Origin: Brachycybe producta
Taxonomy: Eukaryota > Arthropoda > Diplopoda > Playtdesmida > Andrognathidae
Length of the DNA: 64,000 bases
Direction: 5' to 3'
NCBI GenBank assembly: GCA_036925085.1
Contig: JAUPFP010000001.1
Coordinates: forward strand, 15,290,842-15,354,841
The notes below the pieces were generated by a model, which saw only the letters and a list, made by a program, of their open reading frames with translations, searched no databases and was not told where the DNA came from. The position numbers were made by a program, and so were the translations under genes. Below, one piece after another: positions 1-11,735 of this stretch. The first letter of the stretch is position 1. Every line of letters starts with the position of its first letter.

Positions 1-1353
1 ACAAAAAAACCATTTCGGTGCCTCTCCTTTTGGTAAGAGAGGGCGAAGCGTTGTTGGGCGTTGATCACGCCTCACGCTTCGGCTTGATGGTAGATATCGT
101 GCACCGGAAGGTCTACTTCTGGGAGAATGTCTGGACTGCACATCCAGACGCCCTCCAAGCTGCATTCACCGATCGAGCGCATGGGGAACCTAGAGAGGTG
201 GAAGCAATTCCACCGCCGAAACCAGAGGCTTTGCCTCAGGGACGGCAACTACCAGTGGTTCCTCCTGAACTCGAGAAGGTTGACGGGTGGGTGAACATTG
301 TTTCACCAGAGCTGCCCGAGACCAGAACCTCTATCGGGCGTGGAGAAGTTTTTCTGCAACTGAGGGAAAATGTCTGGCTGCCAGCCCAAGTACGACGTGT
401 CGTATCCGTGACATTGGTAGAGCATGCCGGCCCTGGCCAGCTGCTTCTTGTGGAGCTGCACCGGAAAGCCTTGGGTGGACATGGTGTGTTGGCAGTGGCA
501 GGTATCGCTGCAGCTAAAAGGCTTGGCACGTAAGATATCTGGCTTGAAAATGTGGGGAATGCACACATTGCCCTGGAAACAGGAGAGGGTGTAGCTACGG
601 CTCAAGCTGTGGAGGCTGCCCTTGTGGTAGGGCTAGAAGAGCCGTCCAGGTTGAGAGGGGGAGACCCAAGTCAGGCGACGGTTCGACCAGGTGAGGCCTT
701 GTCTAAGTTGAGAGGGGCGTCCGGAGATGGACGCCAGGTGCTCAATGTGACGACGGCTCCCACTTGTGAAGAGTGTCTTAAAATTGGACCCAATATGAAG
801 CCTGAGGAGGCGAGACAGCTTCGGGAGTTCCTGCTGGCACACCGGGATCATTTCGCGTTCGACTTTACAGTTAGGTGAGACCTCTCTGGTCGAAAATATG
901 ATCGATACCGGTGGGCAACCTCCAGTGCGAGAAGAATTGCGTCGAACCGCTCCAGCGGCCAGGGCAGTCGAGAAAAAAGAGGTGGCGAAGATGTTAGATG
1001 CAGGGGTTATCCAACCTTTGTGTAGTCCCTACGCGAGCCCTATCTTGCTTGTTCGCAAGAAGGAGTGTGGCTTCCGTTTTTGTGTGGACTACCGGAAACT
1101 GAATGCCCAGACAAAGCTGGATCAGTATCCGTTGCCTCGCATCGATGATGCGTTCGATTCGTTGGCCGATGCGAAGTTCTTCGCTACCTTGAACCTGGCC
1201 AGTGGTTACTGGCAGGTTCGGATGGCTGAGCCAGACATTGAGAAAACGGCATTCATTTGCTCTCAAGGTCTGTTTGAGTTCCGATAAATGTCTTTCGAAC
1301 TCTGTAATGCTCGAGCCACCATGCCGAAAGCGCTAGACCTCTTATTGACAGGA
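1..1353 (+). pseudogene. Ty3/gypsy pol, 5' part (protease tail to RT)
   Basis: Retrotransposon polyprotein remnant open from the window edge. The frame 3-533 ends a retropepsin-like domain (LLGVDHASRFGL, the usual C-terminal motif of gypsy proteases). The frame 552-878 is the linker to reverse transcriptase (CEECLKIGPNMKPEEARQL), and 898-1287 is the RT fingers/palm (FCVDYRKLNAQTKLDQYPLP, then a LASGYWQ motif). Frameshifts near 535 and 880 and an in-frame TAA at 1288 break it. RT reads on as SFELCNARAT up to about 1353, where a LINE is inserted. The YLDD catalytic box lies on the far side at 5871. No ATG is visible because the start lies off the window. The family assignment is firm; the copy is dead. 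Confidence 0.9.
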
Positions 1354-1540
1354 ATTTGAATTTGAATAATTACTCTGCAAGCAGCCATAAAGGCCTATGG
1401 CAGAGGGACAAGAGTCCAAGTGCAGCATATAAAATGCATTGTCAAAACCAGAAAATATAAAACCCTAATGATATAAACCCAACAACAATTTCAATATTTT
1501 TTAATGCTGTAAATATATGCATTGTCAAAACAAAACAAAA

Positions 1541-4416
1541 TTATGACTCCCATAAAATACGTTTTTCCTGCACAAAATCCCCAGCAAGCGAGTTCCATTG
1601 TCGAATCGCCCTCGGGACAAATGACCAGTAATAAGAATCTGTTCGTGCAAAAATCTCTCCAACTTTGTTAGAGTGGTCACCCCTACCCAAATATAATGCC
1701 CTGCAAAGTTTACTTGAAGTAGGTTTAGGGCAAGAGCCTTCTAGCATTCGATTAAAGATATTAAGATTAAAATCTGAACGTCTTGCAAGTAAACTACACC
1801 AACCAAGCTCTGAAAGCATTTTAGTTACACTGTCGGCATATCCATATTTACCACAAACAAACCTAGCAGCCCTGTGTTAGACCATTTCTATAGTGAGCTA
1901 AGTCCTCAGTGCGGGGATTCCACACGGAGCTGCAGTATTCTAGATGGGGACGTACTAATGATTGATATGCTATACATTTTACCTCCCTGGGACACCTTCT
2001 TAGAACGCGTTGACTAAACCTAAGCATATGCATAGACTTGGAAATAATCTGTTCGACATGCAGCTTCGAAGAAAGTTTAGCTGTAATCGTTACCCCCAAA
2101 TATTTATAAGAATTTACACTATTAAGTGGAATGGCCCCTATTCTATATGGAAATATTATTGGATTCTTTCCCCTAGCTACCCTCCTTACACAACATTTTC
2201 CCTTATTAAGTTGAAGTTGCCATTTAGAACACCATGCCTCTATTGCTTTCAAGTCACTATCAATAATATGGCAATCATTGTCAGAGGTAACCTCACGATA
2301 AATTATTGTATCATCTGCAAAGAGCCGGCAATTGCTGCTAACTTGACTGCTGAGGTCATTGATATACAAAAGAAACAGAAGTGGACCCAACACACTACCC
2401 TGAGGAACCCCTGATGTAACCCCTATCCAGTCAGATTCAGACCCACCTGCAACAACCCTTTGTTTCCTATCACTCAAAAAAGAATGCACCCATTTATACA
2501 CCTGTTCACCCAATCCATACCCACTAAATTTTGTCATTAGTTTTGAGTGAGAAACTGTCAAATGCCTTGCAGAGATCAAGAAAAACCAAATCTATCTGAC
2601 TGCCTTTGTCTAAAATTTTCTGAAGGTCATCAACTAAAAGAATAAGCTGGGTTTCACATGAACGCCCCCTAAGAAATCCATGCTGGTTATCACACAAAAG
2701 ATTGTTTTCCATAAGAAAATTCATTGAGGAGGAATATATAATATGTTCAAGGACCTTGCAAACTATCGAGGTTATAGACACAGGTCTGTAATTAGTTACC
2801 TGAGACTTGTCTCCTGATTTAAAAATTGGACTAACATTAGCTAATTTCCACATATCTGGTACAATACCTACATCTAAACTCTGTTGAAAAATTAACTGAA
2901 GGTATGGACCCAACTCTTGTGCAAGATTTTTTAAAATGATAGCATACATCCCATCTGGACCACAGGTTTTATTTGAGTCTAATTTTAGAAGTTGCTTGAC
3001 TATCCCATCTGCAGTTATTACAATTTGATCCATAAAAAGAGATGTTGAAGGAAAACCCTCATGTGGTATGCCATCATCAATTGTGAAGACCTTCTTGTAT
3101 TGTTCATTTAATAAGGTAGCTTTCCCTACTGGATCTGAAATAAGCTTCCCATTTGTGTCAACCAGAGAAGGAATAGATTCTCTACTTCACCTAGAGTTCT
3201 TGATGTAACGCCAAAATAATTTTGGGTCCGTTTTTAACCATTCTCCAAGCGTTTCTGTTTTAAAATTATTGTGAGCTAACAAGATTTCCCGTTTCGCTGC
3301 TGTGCGTGCAATACGGAATTCATTGCAATTCACTAATTTTGGGTGATTTCTAGCCCTATTCCTCCATAAGCGTTGCTTACGAAGAGCCCTTTTAACTTTG
3401 CTAGTGTACCATACTGGTGTGGCACAGTCTCTAACTACCTTGGTTGGAATAAAGGAGGAAGACCCATTTAAAATTAAACTATGAAATTGTGACCAATTCA
3501 AATTCACATTTTGAGGATGAAAACATTCTTTAAATTTATGAAAATTATCTATCAAATGTGACTTAAAACCATCCCAATTACATTTGTTAAAAAGAAACAC
3601 TACTCTTTTAACCTCAGAAATTTTTTCCACACATGCATTAACATCACATAAGACAATCTGATGATCACTAATTCCCCCTGATACCCTAACATTGGATAAT
3701 AACTCCGGACTATTAGTCAGTACTACATCAAGAATTTTGTCATTTCTGGTTGGTTTAGTTACAACCTGTTCCATAGAATAAGTATTCATACTATCTAAAA
3801 ATGAAACTGCTAATGGCTTGTCACTGCCACTGATAACCGTATGCATTTCCCAGTTGATGTTTGGAAAATTTACATCACCTCCTAAAATAATGATTGGGCT
3901 ATGGTATTTACGATGAAGAGTGTAAAAAGAAGTTCTTACACTAGTGACATCTGCTATGGAGGATCCCGGTGGCCGATAGAAAGAATATAAAAACACCTTT
4001 TTACCATTCTTTAGCCTTAAACTACAACATACTATTTCACAGTCTGTTTCAAAACTTGTTTCCCTGCAACTATGAAATATTTGTGAAATAGCTATGAAAA
4101 CCCCACCTCCAGAACGACCAACCCTGTCTCTACGGTACACTGTGAAACCATCTGGAAATATTTCCCCATTATTAACAGTATCATCAAGCCATGACTCTGT
4201 ACCAAGAATTATATTGCAACCAGTCTCCTCAACTGCCTCAATGAACTCAGGAACTTTGTTTCGTAGACTCCTACAGTTAACTACCATAACCTTTACATGT
4301 GAAGGTATAGTTGAATTGTGTTTTCCTAAATGATTTCCTTCCTGGACAGTGTTTGAAGAAATAATACCTGAAACAAAGGAACTATTGCTCCCAGCAACAA
4401 GCTGTGGAGCATTCAT
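1541..4416 (-). pseudogene. CR1-like ORF2: APE endonuclease plus reverse transcriptase
   Basis: I take the start as the first ATG at 4416 (MNAPQLVAGS), 47 bases after the ORF1 stop. Endonuclease motifs appear in order: NCRSLRNK, GTESWLDD, YRPPGSS, GGDVNFPNINW and SDHQIVLCDV. Reverse transcriptase follows: KTCGPDGM, NYRPVSITS, FLDLCKAFD, SGVPQGSVLGPLL and RLFADDTIIY with the catalytic Asp pair intact. The C-terminal region ends WNSLAGDFVQEKRILWES. Comparison with the copy at 54946-57314 shows a CGA-to-TGA stop at 3189-3187, a 2-nt loss near 2555, a 2-nt loss near 1895 and a CAA-to-TAA stop nearby. The enzyme would nick target DNA and prime reverse transcription, but this copy cannot make it. 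Confidence 0.9.
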
Positions 4417-4462
4417 ATTAGTATCAACCCCCCTAAAGCATTTGCACCTAAACCCCAAAACC

Positions 4463-5593
4463 TTACCCTAAAAAATGCTTAACAAAATCACCTATCTTTT
4501 TACCCACAATCCTACCAGCCCTGTAATTAAAATGAACCCCATCCCTACTCCAGGAACCCCCAAAATTGAGCATAGCTGCCCTCCAGTCTATTACCTGGGC
4601 CCCCACCTTACTACATGCTTCAATTAATCTATCATTTACATAACGTGCCTTACGAGTAACTATATCACCCCTATCCCACCTCTCAGGAATAGCACTAACT
4701 TTAACGGTAACTCCAGCCCTACAACATAAAGTATGCTTTACTAAGTCCGCTAGCCCATCTAAAACTTCCCCTCCAAACTGTCTGCACACATCATTAGCCC
4801 CCACTTGCAGAACAACTAAGACCTCTTCTGCTTTTTCCCCACATACCATTCTCTTGATTCTTTCCTTAACATCTTTAATCTGAGCCCCTGGTAAACAAGC
4901 TACACTTACTTTTCCTCTATCTTCACCCACTACCCACTTATCAAGCCTTTTGACATTACTATCACCTACAAAAATTACTGATCTGCTCTGCACCCTTTCC
5001 AAAATAACCCCACCCTCATTTCTTTCCTCAGCCTTACTGACATTCTTCTTACCCTTATTAACACCCTTCTTACCCTTACTAATACCTTGCTTCTTACCCT
5101 TGCTAACACCCTCCTGAGCTGCATTTACATTCCCTACACTTGCTTTCTTATACTTCCCAGACCCCTTGCACCTCTGCTCTACATTTACACTTTCTACTAC
5201 CTCCACAGATCCCACCGATAATTCCCTAAAAACATTAAACCTGTTCTTTACTGGAGTACATTCTGAAGCTAAAGCTGGCCTAACCTTTCTTCTCTCTTTT
5301 TCTAAAACAACTCCCCAACCTACACCCCCAGTATTATGCTTAAGGGGTGTAGCAAAAGGCACAGATTCCCTGCTGTGAGAAGGGCCTGGCTGTGACTCAA
5401 ACACAGCCAGCCTCTCCCTCAGCCAAGCCACCTCTACCTCAAGCTGCACCACCTTCTCCCTCAACTAATCTTCAACACCCTTCCCAGACTCAACCTGTTT
5501 CCCAGACTCTACCTGCTTCCCAACCTTAACTCTCCTAACAGTTTTAACTAGTTTCCCAACCTGAACTTGCCTCCCAGACCTAGTATTAACCAT
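4463..5593 (-). pseudogene. CR1-like ORF1 with coiled coil and SGNH esterase
   Basis: The first ATG is at 5593 (MVNTRSGRQVQVGK). The frame runs to the TAA at 4463 except for one in-frame TAG at 5467-5465, after 42 codons, so only the downstream 333 codons look open. The basic N-terminus is followed by a short heptad-rich coiled coil (VVQLEVEVAWLRERLAVF), a low-complexity Lys/Gly linker, then an esterase domain. The esterase shows block I FVGDSNVKRL (nucleophile Ser), block III GANDVC, and block V with Asp and His in DGVHFN. ORF1 proteins of this type bind the element RNA; the esterase role is not settled. ORF2 begins just downstream. One nonsense mutation is the only visible lesion. Confidence 0.85.
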
Positions 5594-5870
5594 TCTAACT
5601 TTCTAACAAAATTTAGTTCCTAAAAACTCTGAAATAAAAGCTAGATTCAAAATGAAATGGCGATAAGAGAAATTTATGAAGTTTGATTTGTACTTATCTA
5701 GTATGGCTTCTCCAAACAGAAATCCAGTATGGCGTCTTCAATGCAATACAATGAGAAATTAGCGTTTTTGGCAAAACGTTGATATCTCTCAAACCAATGT
5801 TCAGATTTTCAATCTGATTTCACCAGCGTGTTCAGCAGGCAAAAACCTACAAGATTATCTACTTGGATGT

Positions 5871-7650
5871 CAGGACATAAGCGGGAGACTTGTCTGGTGT
5901 ACCTGGACGATATTATCGTCTTTGGGAACACGTTCGGGCAATTCCTCGAGACTTTCCACTGTTCTTGGACTGTTACAAGGGGCGGAGCTGAAACTCCAGC
6001 CGAAGAAGTGTTTCTTTGGCTTTGAAAAGGTTCGTTATCTCAGTCATGTAGTGAGTGCCGAGGGAGTTGCTCTGGACCCGGATCTCGTACGGGCAGTCCA
6101 GGAGTTTGATGTCCCAACAACGGTGACAGGTGTCCGCAGTTTTCTCGGACTTGCCGGTTACTATCGAAGGTTCATCAAGGACTTCGCCAAGGTGGCAAGG
6201 CTTTTGCATGATCTGACAAAGAAGGATGCGTCCTTCGAGTGGTCGGATCAGTGTAAACTAGCGTTTGCTCGGTTAAAGGCATTTTTAACCGAAGTGCCGG
6301 TACTCACCATTTACGATCCTCGTGGTGAAATAATGACCCATACCGATGCTGCTGGGTACAGCTTGGGAGTCGTAGTCTACCAGAAGTTGCCGGAGGACAG
6401 TGTCCCCCGGGTTCTGGCCTACGCAAGCCGGCTCTTGAAAGGAGCGGAAACACGGTATTCGGTCACCGAGCAGGAGTGCTTGGCAGTCATGTTTGCCGTG
6501 GGTAAATTCCGTCCTTACCTCTTTAACCGGGAGTTCGTGATCGTAACTGATCACCATGCCATATTGGAGCGTTGGCAGATGCAACTACAAGAGTACCGGT
6601 TTAAGGTTCAGTATATGAAAGGAACATTGCACGTGGATGCCGACGATTTGAGTCGGTATCCTGTTCGTGATGTGGCAGACCTTTCCTTGCCTGAATTCTT
6701 AGAGGCCGACGTAGGTGAGGTAATTTACCATATCCGTTCCGAGGTGGATTGGGTCAAGGAGCAGGAAGCCGATGGCTGGTGCTCCAAGTTGAAGAGTGAA
6801 ATCTTCCGTGACCCCAACTCGAACCTCAGGTTCAAGTTTGTGGTGGAAGACAACTTGTTGTTTGCCATCAGGTCCATCCAGGACCGGTTGAGAACTGTAC
6901 TGGGAGTTCCGAGGTCATGCAGGGCTTTCTGCTTAAGGAAGCTACATGACGTTCCCGACGCTGGTCACTTCGGGATGTTTAAGACCTACCAGAGACTGTG
7001 CTCACACTTCTACTGGGTTGGTATGAACAACACTAGGTTGGTTCTAAAGCAAAGTCCTGCTGAAGTTCTGGAAGCGCTATAACATAGCGCATCACTTCAC
7101 GACGGCGTACCATCCGCAAGCTAATGGGCTTATGAAGCATACGAACAAGACCGTAATGGAAACCATCAAGCAGTACCTTGATCCCCTCAAGGAACAGCGT
7201 GACTGGTGGGACAAATTACGGCCCGCCGTGTGGGCTTATAACACAGCTGTCAAGGAGAGTACACAGGTCTCTCTGTATCAGTTGTTTGGCCGTGAGCCTC
7301 GGATGGAGATTGATAACCTCCTTCTGAACGGTCCAGTCCGCGACTTGCCTGACCAGCAAGCCGTGGAAGAGCAGGCTCGTCAACGTTTGACGGCTGCTCA
7401 ACGAAGACAAAAAGAGCGGTACGACGCTGGCCGTGTGAAGCCTCCTCTGTATCAGCCTGGAGATCAGGTGTGGATTAGAGAACAGGCTGGGAAGCTCGGC
7501 CAGGCGAAGAAATGGAGCTTGGCTTATAAAGCTGAGAGGGGTACGGTAGTCGCGCGGTATTCCAACCTGGTCTACGGGATAGTTCGTAGATGGGTATGGT
7601 CGGAAGGTGCGTGGCCGGTTTCATGTAGATAACCTGAAGCCGTACATATT
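5871..7650 (+). pseudogene. Ty3/gypsy pol, 3' part (RT, RNase H, defective integrase)
   Basis: Continues the RT interrupted at 1353: CLVYLDDIIVFG carries the catalytic Asp pair. A frameshift near 5965 moves to the 5922-7082 frame. There follow the RT thumb (FLGLAGYYRRFIKDFAKV), RNase H (THTDAAGYSLG, TEQECLAV, VTDHHAI) and the start of the integrase zinc finger (HDVPDAGHF, then YQRLCSHFYW). An internal deletion near 7045 removes the finger cysteines and the first two catalytic Asp residues. The frame resumes near FTTAYHPQANGLMKHTNK, where the expected catalytic Glu is Lys. The C-terminal part (VWAYNTAVKES, QPGDQVWI, FHVDNLKPY) spans 7132-7650 across a further frameshift near 7600. Integration-dead, even ignoring the LINE insertion. 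Confidence 0.9.
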
Positions 7651-7703
7651 TACCTGCACCGTGAGGGAGGAAGATGGACTTGGTGTCTCTGACACCTCCT
7701 CCG

Positions 7704-7766
7704 ATGCAGGTACAGGTTATGGTATGCAGGTTATGGTATGTATGGTATACAGGTATGCAGGTTACA
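7704..7766 (+). repeat. Short minisatellite (GCAGGTTATGGTAT-like)
   Basis: About five imperfect units of GCAGGTTATGGTAT and GGTATACAGGTAT follow each other at the 3' edge of the gypsy coding remnant. It looks like local slippage in the element's 3' region. No coding or structural role is evident. Confidence 0.6.
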
Positions 7767-8880
7767 AAAGTAGGAAATGCGCTGGCTTTGTTAATGTACA
7801 AGGAGACTACTTTGAAGTCAATACCAATGAATAGGGTGATAGATAAGCCAACTACTTTTACAGCGCCATTCAGAGAACTTTTTGATTGAGTCATACAATA
7901 TTTGTATTTTATATGCATTTACTAGTATATTTGAAAAAATCAACAGTATACAATCCGACCTTCTGCCCTTTCCATCCTAGACCCCACCATCCAGCCCAAC
8001 ATTTAGTTTAACAGGAGAGTAAAGTTTTTTTCTCATTTCCAGGAATCCAACAATTCCATTACTTTGACATCAGGCTGGTCAAATTACCAAATAGTAATTT
8101 AAAACTTATTTAAGAGTCTAGACACTACAAAATAAATGAGCTACATGTCGCCAAGGCCGTTTTATGGACGTTTAACCGCACTTCTTTAAAGAAAACAACG
8201 CAATTTTGGTTTAGTGTCAAAAAGTGCAAAAAAATGAAAACACACATCTGTTTTGTATTTTTAGTGTAGGAGCACCTGAACAAAAATTGGGAGTGTGAAA
8301 GTACAAAAATCATGAGGGGCTACCTTTACCAAAATTGAGAGGAGGCGCCACGAACACCAAAACAGCACTGTATGTCGCCATTAACACAAAGTTACGTGCA
8401 CTTTGATGTGACTTGGTCTCATTCTAGCCATCTTTACTTTGTATTGAAATTAAAATTGAAATTGTAATCGCTTCTTTAATGTTGTGGCCAACAATTAACG
8501 CTTTTTGTGGTTACAAAATTCAAAAGGATTTTTATTTTGCACCTTTTTGAAGTATGCTAATTTGCTCGATCTGTATAAAAGGTCACTGACTTCTTGCTAG
8601 CTACAGTTTGTTCTTCTGGAATATCTTTCAGCTTTAAAACAAATTAGGTATGTCCTTTAACATGTTCTTCCAGTAAACAAGAATGGATGCTAAAGCAATC
8701 TGAACAAATATGAAACTGCAAAATTGGCCATGTCTTATGGCACGTGAAACTTTTGAGTGTCCAGGCTTTAAATTACAAAACCAATCGCAAAATTATTTCA
8801 AAATAGATCGAAAAAATGTTCATAGAAAAACGTGTAACAAAGAAAAACATGACTCCACCATATTTTTAAAAGCTTCTAAC
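7767..8880. other. Intergenic or intronic, no gene seen
   Basis: AT-rich sequence without a convincing coding frame. A GGCGCCACGAACACC-like motif near 8343 resembles short stretches near 29232 and, inverted, near 25385, suggesting old repeat fragments. The next exon of the host gene is not identifiable here and may lie beyond the window start or be too short to recognise. Confidence 0.4.
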
Positions 8881-9000
8881 CTCTCGCATAAACACAAGAT
8901 CACGTTGGATAAAATATGCCATCTGCATTAAATTTTGTTCTTTGCATAAAACAAAAGCTTCTTCATGCGCTGACCACTTGTTTTCTAAGAATTGTTTGTC
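8881..9000 (-). CDS. Host gene exon (40 codons, last visible)
   Basis: Acceptor CTTTTTTTAAG, donor GTTAGAAG; exactly 40 codons, phase 0 to 0: DKQFLENKWSAHEEAFVLCK then EQNLMQMAYFIQRDLVFMRE. It is separated from the previous exon by a 75-bp intron. No downstream exon was recognised in 1-8880. Confidence 0.7.
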
Positions 9001-9075
9001 CTTAAAAAAAGAATTCAGTATTAGTCACTCAAAGTTGTCCTGAAAGTTTTTGACAAACAGTTTAATCAATTAAAC

Positions 9076-9156
9076 CTCTGATTGCTGCAATTTTTTTCGA
9101 AGCCAGGGTCCAATTCGAGACAGGATTGGATGTGTAGCCTCTAAGTACAGTTGCAA
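9076..9156 (-). CDS. Host gene exon (27 codons)
   Basis: Acceptor TTTTTCTTTTAG. Reads LQLYLEATHPILSRIGPW then LRKKLQQSE in phase 0. The donor GTTTAATT is weak. Without splicing, the frame would stop two codons later, so this could alternatively be a terminal exon. Confidence 0.68.
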
Positions 9157-9499
9157 CTAAAAGAAAAACAATAATGAACCCAATGTGAAATTTAAAAAAA
9201 ATAATTTAAGCAGGATAATAACTTATGATAAAACAATAGTAGTGAAGGTATTTTAAGCTTTTGTAACAACTAGCCAAATAATTATGGACAATAATAGCAC
9301 TAGTAATGACAACAGAAAAATATTATAAAGCAGCAGAAGAAATTGGCACTGACTGTAAAAGTTACAACAACTTCTTCAAACTGTTTTTATATTTTAACTG
9401 AACACAATTGAAAAGATTTTTGACATATGTCAAATTGTAAAGAACCACATTCAGGGGGTGAATAGAATTGTCCAAAAGTATCGTAGCGCTCTTTTGAGC
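9157..9499. other. Intron, nothing recognised
   Basis: AT-rich sequence between a host exon and an LTR relic; no coding frame, repeat or RNA gene is evident. Confidence 0.4.
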
Positions 9500-9735
9500 A
9501 ATCAGAAAGTGTTTGGCTAGGCCACTAACTCTACTGTGGTTCGGGAGGAATGGAACAAATTAATCCCTTTCGTTTCCTCACAAGTTCCTCTCTCAAGAAC
9601 CTTTACAATCTTAAGGATCTTTTGTCGTCTGCTACTCCTCGGGCATTCGCCCATAAAACGCTGGCTGATCGTGTTTTCCTCCGAAGTTTCATCTAGTGCT
9701 GGAGATCCAGGTTTACACCTGGGTTGACAGAGCTA
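9500..9735 (-). repeat. Divergent LTR relic
   Basis: GGCCACTAACTCTACTG, GGTTCGGGAGGA and CTTAAGGATCTTTTGTC line up, in the same order, with the U5-side part of the LTR at 51955-52916. Many substitutions and indels separate them, so this is an old relative, oriented like that copy. Its ends cannot be placed. Confidence 0.5.
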
Positions 9736-10101
9736 GATAGCAAAATGTTTAAGTTCTTCGTTCGATTTAAAAGTATAAAAGTAAGACTTGACAATTGTTT
9801 AAACATAATTTCGGATTATTTACATCATTCATCAGATCTAGGCAAATTTGGGCATAAAGTCTGTGTCCAAAGAATGCTTTCGAGACTCTTCTCCTGACAT
9901 ACAAATACAATCTCTTTGTATTAAGGGGTGGGACTGGGAGGAAAAAGGACCCAAGAACCCCATTACCCCATCATCATCAGCTGATAGAACTAGGTCAATC
10001 CTCAATACGTTAGTACAGAGGGTTGACAAAGTTATACGCCAATACCAGACAAAAATAAACGAGCCAGAATCGCTCCTGGACATCGTTTCAAAATAATATA
10101 G
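9736..10101. other. No supported gene
   Basis: Contains an open frame at 9848-10096 (82 codons) with no recognisable family and no codon or splice support. It may be part of an old retroelement flanking the LTRs. Confidence 0.35.
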
Positions 10102-10489
10102 TGAGACGTTTTGGGCCCACCGCTTTTATTTTATTTAGCACCGTATTATTTTGGGTTTTAAAAACTTTGATCCCGCTCTATTTTGGTATAACTTCTGGGC
10201 CACTCGGTACATTAAGGTACCGATTGACCCAGATTCTATTATTTATGTTGACCTTATTGTTTCCCCTCTTGCCTATTATGTTCACTTTCACATGAGTGGT
10301 TTTTAATCGTTCATTAATTTGAAGTTGTTTAATTTTTTTCGATGTTATCACCTAAGTGTAATAAAGCCTGAGTCAGTAGTTTGGCCAGCTGGACCAATCA
10401 TTTGATTGGTCCATTTGGTCTCAAACTTCTTAATTGTCCAATCATAGATAATTAAAGCAGATTCTATCAGGGGAAAAAGATCTGTCACA
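10102..10489 (+). repeat. Internally deleted solo LTR
   Basis: Begins TGAGACGTTTTGGGCCC and ends AGATCTGTCACA. These are the two ends of the LTR family also seen at 51955-52916 (minus) and 40471-41154. The shared block CTGGGCCACTCGGTAC and the CCGATTGACCCAGATTC motif identify it. It lacks the centre of the longer copy. No clear target duplication. Confidence 0.7.
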
Positions 10490-10744
10490 AAATACTCTAC
10501 GTTATGCAGCAAAAAGTTTAATGTTTAAAATGGCAAAGAAGAATTTTACGCAACAGTGTGTTTTGATAAATTTATAAACATTTAACACTACACTTGTAAA
10601 CACATCTAATATCATAATTTGCTATGGGCTGACTATCTCTCCCTACTTCCCGTTGTGCCAGGAAAGCTTGCTTAATTACATCACGTTTTCAAAAAATAAA
10701 TTAACCCATGTGGATCACGGTAAAGGTCACCTTTGATCTCACAA

Positions 10745-10835
10745 TTTACATTGGTAGCAAAACTGGTTATGTCTTTGGCAGAGAACTGAGAGCACAAGAG
10801 GTCAGTGGTTCAAGTCCTGGCTGGAGTTTTTATAT
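10745..10835 (+). repeat. tRNA-like SINE remnant
   Basis: A possible A box (TAGCAAAACTGG, 10755-10766) and a good B box (GGTTCAAGTCC, 10807-10817) are about 40 bases apart, as in RNA polymerase III internal promoters. The flanks do not fold into a complete tRNA that I can see, so a SINE head is more likely than a tRNA gene. Confidence 0.45.
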
Positions 10836-11735
10836 TTAGAAATGTTCCTAATCTGAGATATTTACTGTACAAGACTATCACTATCACACCTGTCAAAGAT
10901 GGGCTTTCGTTCTAGCTGAAAATAAGTGTGAGAACCTATTCTGGCTCCTTTATTAAATTGAAGGAGCCAACGAAATTCCTGATGGCTGTCTGCCAGGCTG
11001 TGTAGAATGAAGATTTTTTCATTCTATGTGAATCTAAACATTTTTTTGTTTCACAGTCTTATTATTGTCTGAATTTTTGTTTGTAAATTTTTATTAGTTC
11101 TCAAAGCCCCTTCTTTTCTATCAATAGGGCTTCTGATTATGCCTGTAACAGCTGTACACCCAATATATTTTGTTTAGACCGTCCCCTAACAAGATTGATT
11201 CCCCTCCTCAAAACTTTTAAATAAAGAAGTCCCCTCTTATACTTTATCCCCTCTTTTTAATTACTCCATTTTTATTTACTCCTCTTTTCATTTTGTCACC
11301 TCCTGTTCCACCCCTCCCCTCTAGTGACAGGCCTGAAGAAACTATACATAATTAGACTGTCTAAAAATTGACCGTGCAATATTTTCTCTAGACCAGGCCT
11401 ATTCACCAAAAATCCCAGACAGGAAGAAAAACAAAACAACCCCTCTTTTTTCCTGGTTTTATGAGAATATGGAGTATTTATGACCCCAACATAAATGCTC
11501 CATGAAGGTTGTAATACAAATTAAAGTGTCTGAAAATTATGTAAATTATGTTATGTCACAGTGACCAATGAGAATTCTCCACCGTTAAGTCTATGAAGGC
11601 TATTTTGTATAAAAAGGGCACAATATTACTTAAAAAAGAGGCTTTTTGGCTTTTAAGCCATCTTCACTGGAGAATTCTCAACAGTGAACACTTCCAACAG
11701 TTAAAAGTACTTTGGAGCAGTACCTCAAAACTAAA
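10836..11735. other. No gene seen
   Basis: AT-rich intron sequence with pyrimidine-rich stretches (CCCCTC near 11200-11330) and no supported coding frame. Confidence 0.4.

Larger units (their letters stand above)
1354..5870 (-). mobile_element. CR1-like non-LTR retrotransposon, near full length
   Basis: Minus-strand LINE inside a gypsy RT gene. It has a leader (about 5870-5594), an ORF1 with coiled coil and SGNH esterase, an ORF2 with APE endonuclease and RT, and a 3' end made of short AATTCAA-type repeats. An esterase-bearing ORF1 is known from CR1-like clades, which also end in short repeats rather than poly(A). The candidate target duplication is CAGGA (1349-1353 and 5871-5875). Removing the LINE plus one CAGGA restores the gypsy frame. 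A truncated relative lies at 54946-57314 and an ORF1 fragment of another lies at 12740-13270. Confidence 0.88.

Noticed and set aside
4094..5378. Plus-strand frames at 4094 and 5166
   Set aside because: Antisense shadows of the CR1-like ORF2 and ORF1.
9848..10096. 82-codon frame
   Set aside because: Open on both strands, no family, no splice sites consistent with the host gene.
10610..10673. Possible symmetrical host exon (QAFLAQREVGRDSQPIANYD)
   Set aside because: The acceptor is poor (GTAATTAAG), donor choice is arbitrary and the host frame is already continuous without it.
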